From positions 507,297 to 571,296 of the forward strand of contig NZ_CP059208.1 in NCBI RefSeq assembly GCF_014252055.1: a stretch of 64,000 nucleotides of DNA, read 5' to 3'. Both the position numbers and the translations under genes were made by a program. This document shows positions 63,964 through 64,000 of the stretch, one piece after another. The first letter of the stretch is position 1. Each line of letters opens with the position of its first letter. Origin of the DNA: Blattabacterium cuenoti (lineage in GTDB: Bacteria > Bacteroidota > Bacteroidia > Flavobacteriales > Blattabacteriaceae). The notes beneath the pieces are model-generated. The model had not been told where the DNA came from and ran no database searches. It was given only the letters and a program-made list of their open reading frames with translations.

Positions 63964-64000
63964 AGATATATTTATTTACATCAACAATCTTTCCCTCAAT
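63950..64000 (-). CDS. leuC: 3-Isopropylmalate dehydratase, large subunit (C-terminal end only)
   Basis: The reverse strand enters the window in the frame [16 protein letters not shown] and stops at TAA (63950-63952), 14 bases into leuD. The GKIVDVNK end matches the C-terminus of LeuC, and leuC upstream of leuD is the expected order. Only about 16 residues are visible, so the call rests on position and this short match. Confidence 0.7.
   Translation of the reverse strand: MEGKIVDVNKYIYEKI

Overview
The window is strongly A+T-rich, gene-dense and collinear with flavobacterial gene neighbourhoods. Its proteins look like Flavobacteriales (Bacteroidota). Examples are the TIGR03991-type GlmU-like protein, DUF1599 beside tpiA and folP, a PASTA protein beside rluD and ddl, a GHMP mevalonate kinase followed by an rRNA pseudouridine synthase and aroQ, and the lptC-corC-ppiD cluster. 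Low GC, long A/T homopolymers, few transcription regulators, no mobile elements and many retained amino-acid and cofactor genes (gdhA, metE, leuBCD, pdxA, ribE/ribF, aroQ) fit a reduced insect endosymbiont. Blattabacterium of cockroaches is the best fit. That name is inferred from gene content and was not tested by a search.

Layout. 1-8 kb: 5' end of rseP, a ferrous-iron locus (feoA-feoB plus a tiny Cys-rich membrane gene), ddl, a PASTA protein ending in a 16-unit repeat, a frameshifted rluD, and mgtE. 8-18 kb: leuS with a duplicated start region, gdhA, then pyrH-frr-asnS-rpoN. 16-23 kb, minus strand: a run of fabH-like, rpmE, glmU-like, metE, sufE and aldehyde dehydrogenase genes. 23-29 kb: menG, GH3, rpsO, pnp, rpoD and tRNA-Arg. 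29-38 kb: tpiA and DUF1599, then folP-cdaA-murF, pdhA-pdhC, terC and an MsbA-like ABC exporter. 38.1-39 kb: the only long non-coding stretch. 39-47.6 kb: tatA, ppiD-corC-lptC, tRNA-Phe, and bamA-uppS-nadK. 47.7-53.4 kb: mevalonate kinase-rluB-aroQ, engB-hydrolase, rnc-fabF-acpP. 53.5-64 kb: pckA, ribE, pdxA, atpD-atpC, ribF, an AddB-like nuclease and leuC-leuD-leuB.

Function. The genes cover envelope building (ddl, murF, uppS, bamA, lptC, MsbA-like), translation, fatty acid start-up and elongation, central carbon metabolism (pckA, tpiA, pdh, ATP synthase), nitrogen entry through glutamate dehydrogenase, and leucine, methionine, folate, riboflavin, B6, menaquinone and isoprenoid synthesis. Expression signals fit Bacteroidota: few Shine-Dalgarno sequences, and repeated TAnnTTTG boxes just upstream of genes, with one full TTTG-N20-TAnnTTTG promoter ahead of pdhA.

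I found no clearly new multi-gene system. The most informative oddities are small: the 45-aa Feo-linked protein, a 42-bp perfect palindrome in ddl, the homogeneous repeat tail of the PASTA protein, the A12 frameshift in rluD, the 32-bp start duplication at leuS, an apparent ATT start restoring an LptC lipoprotein signal, and an 860-bp eroded-looking gap.
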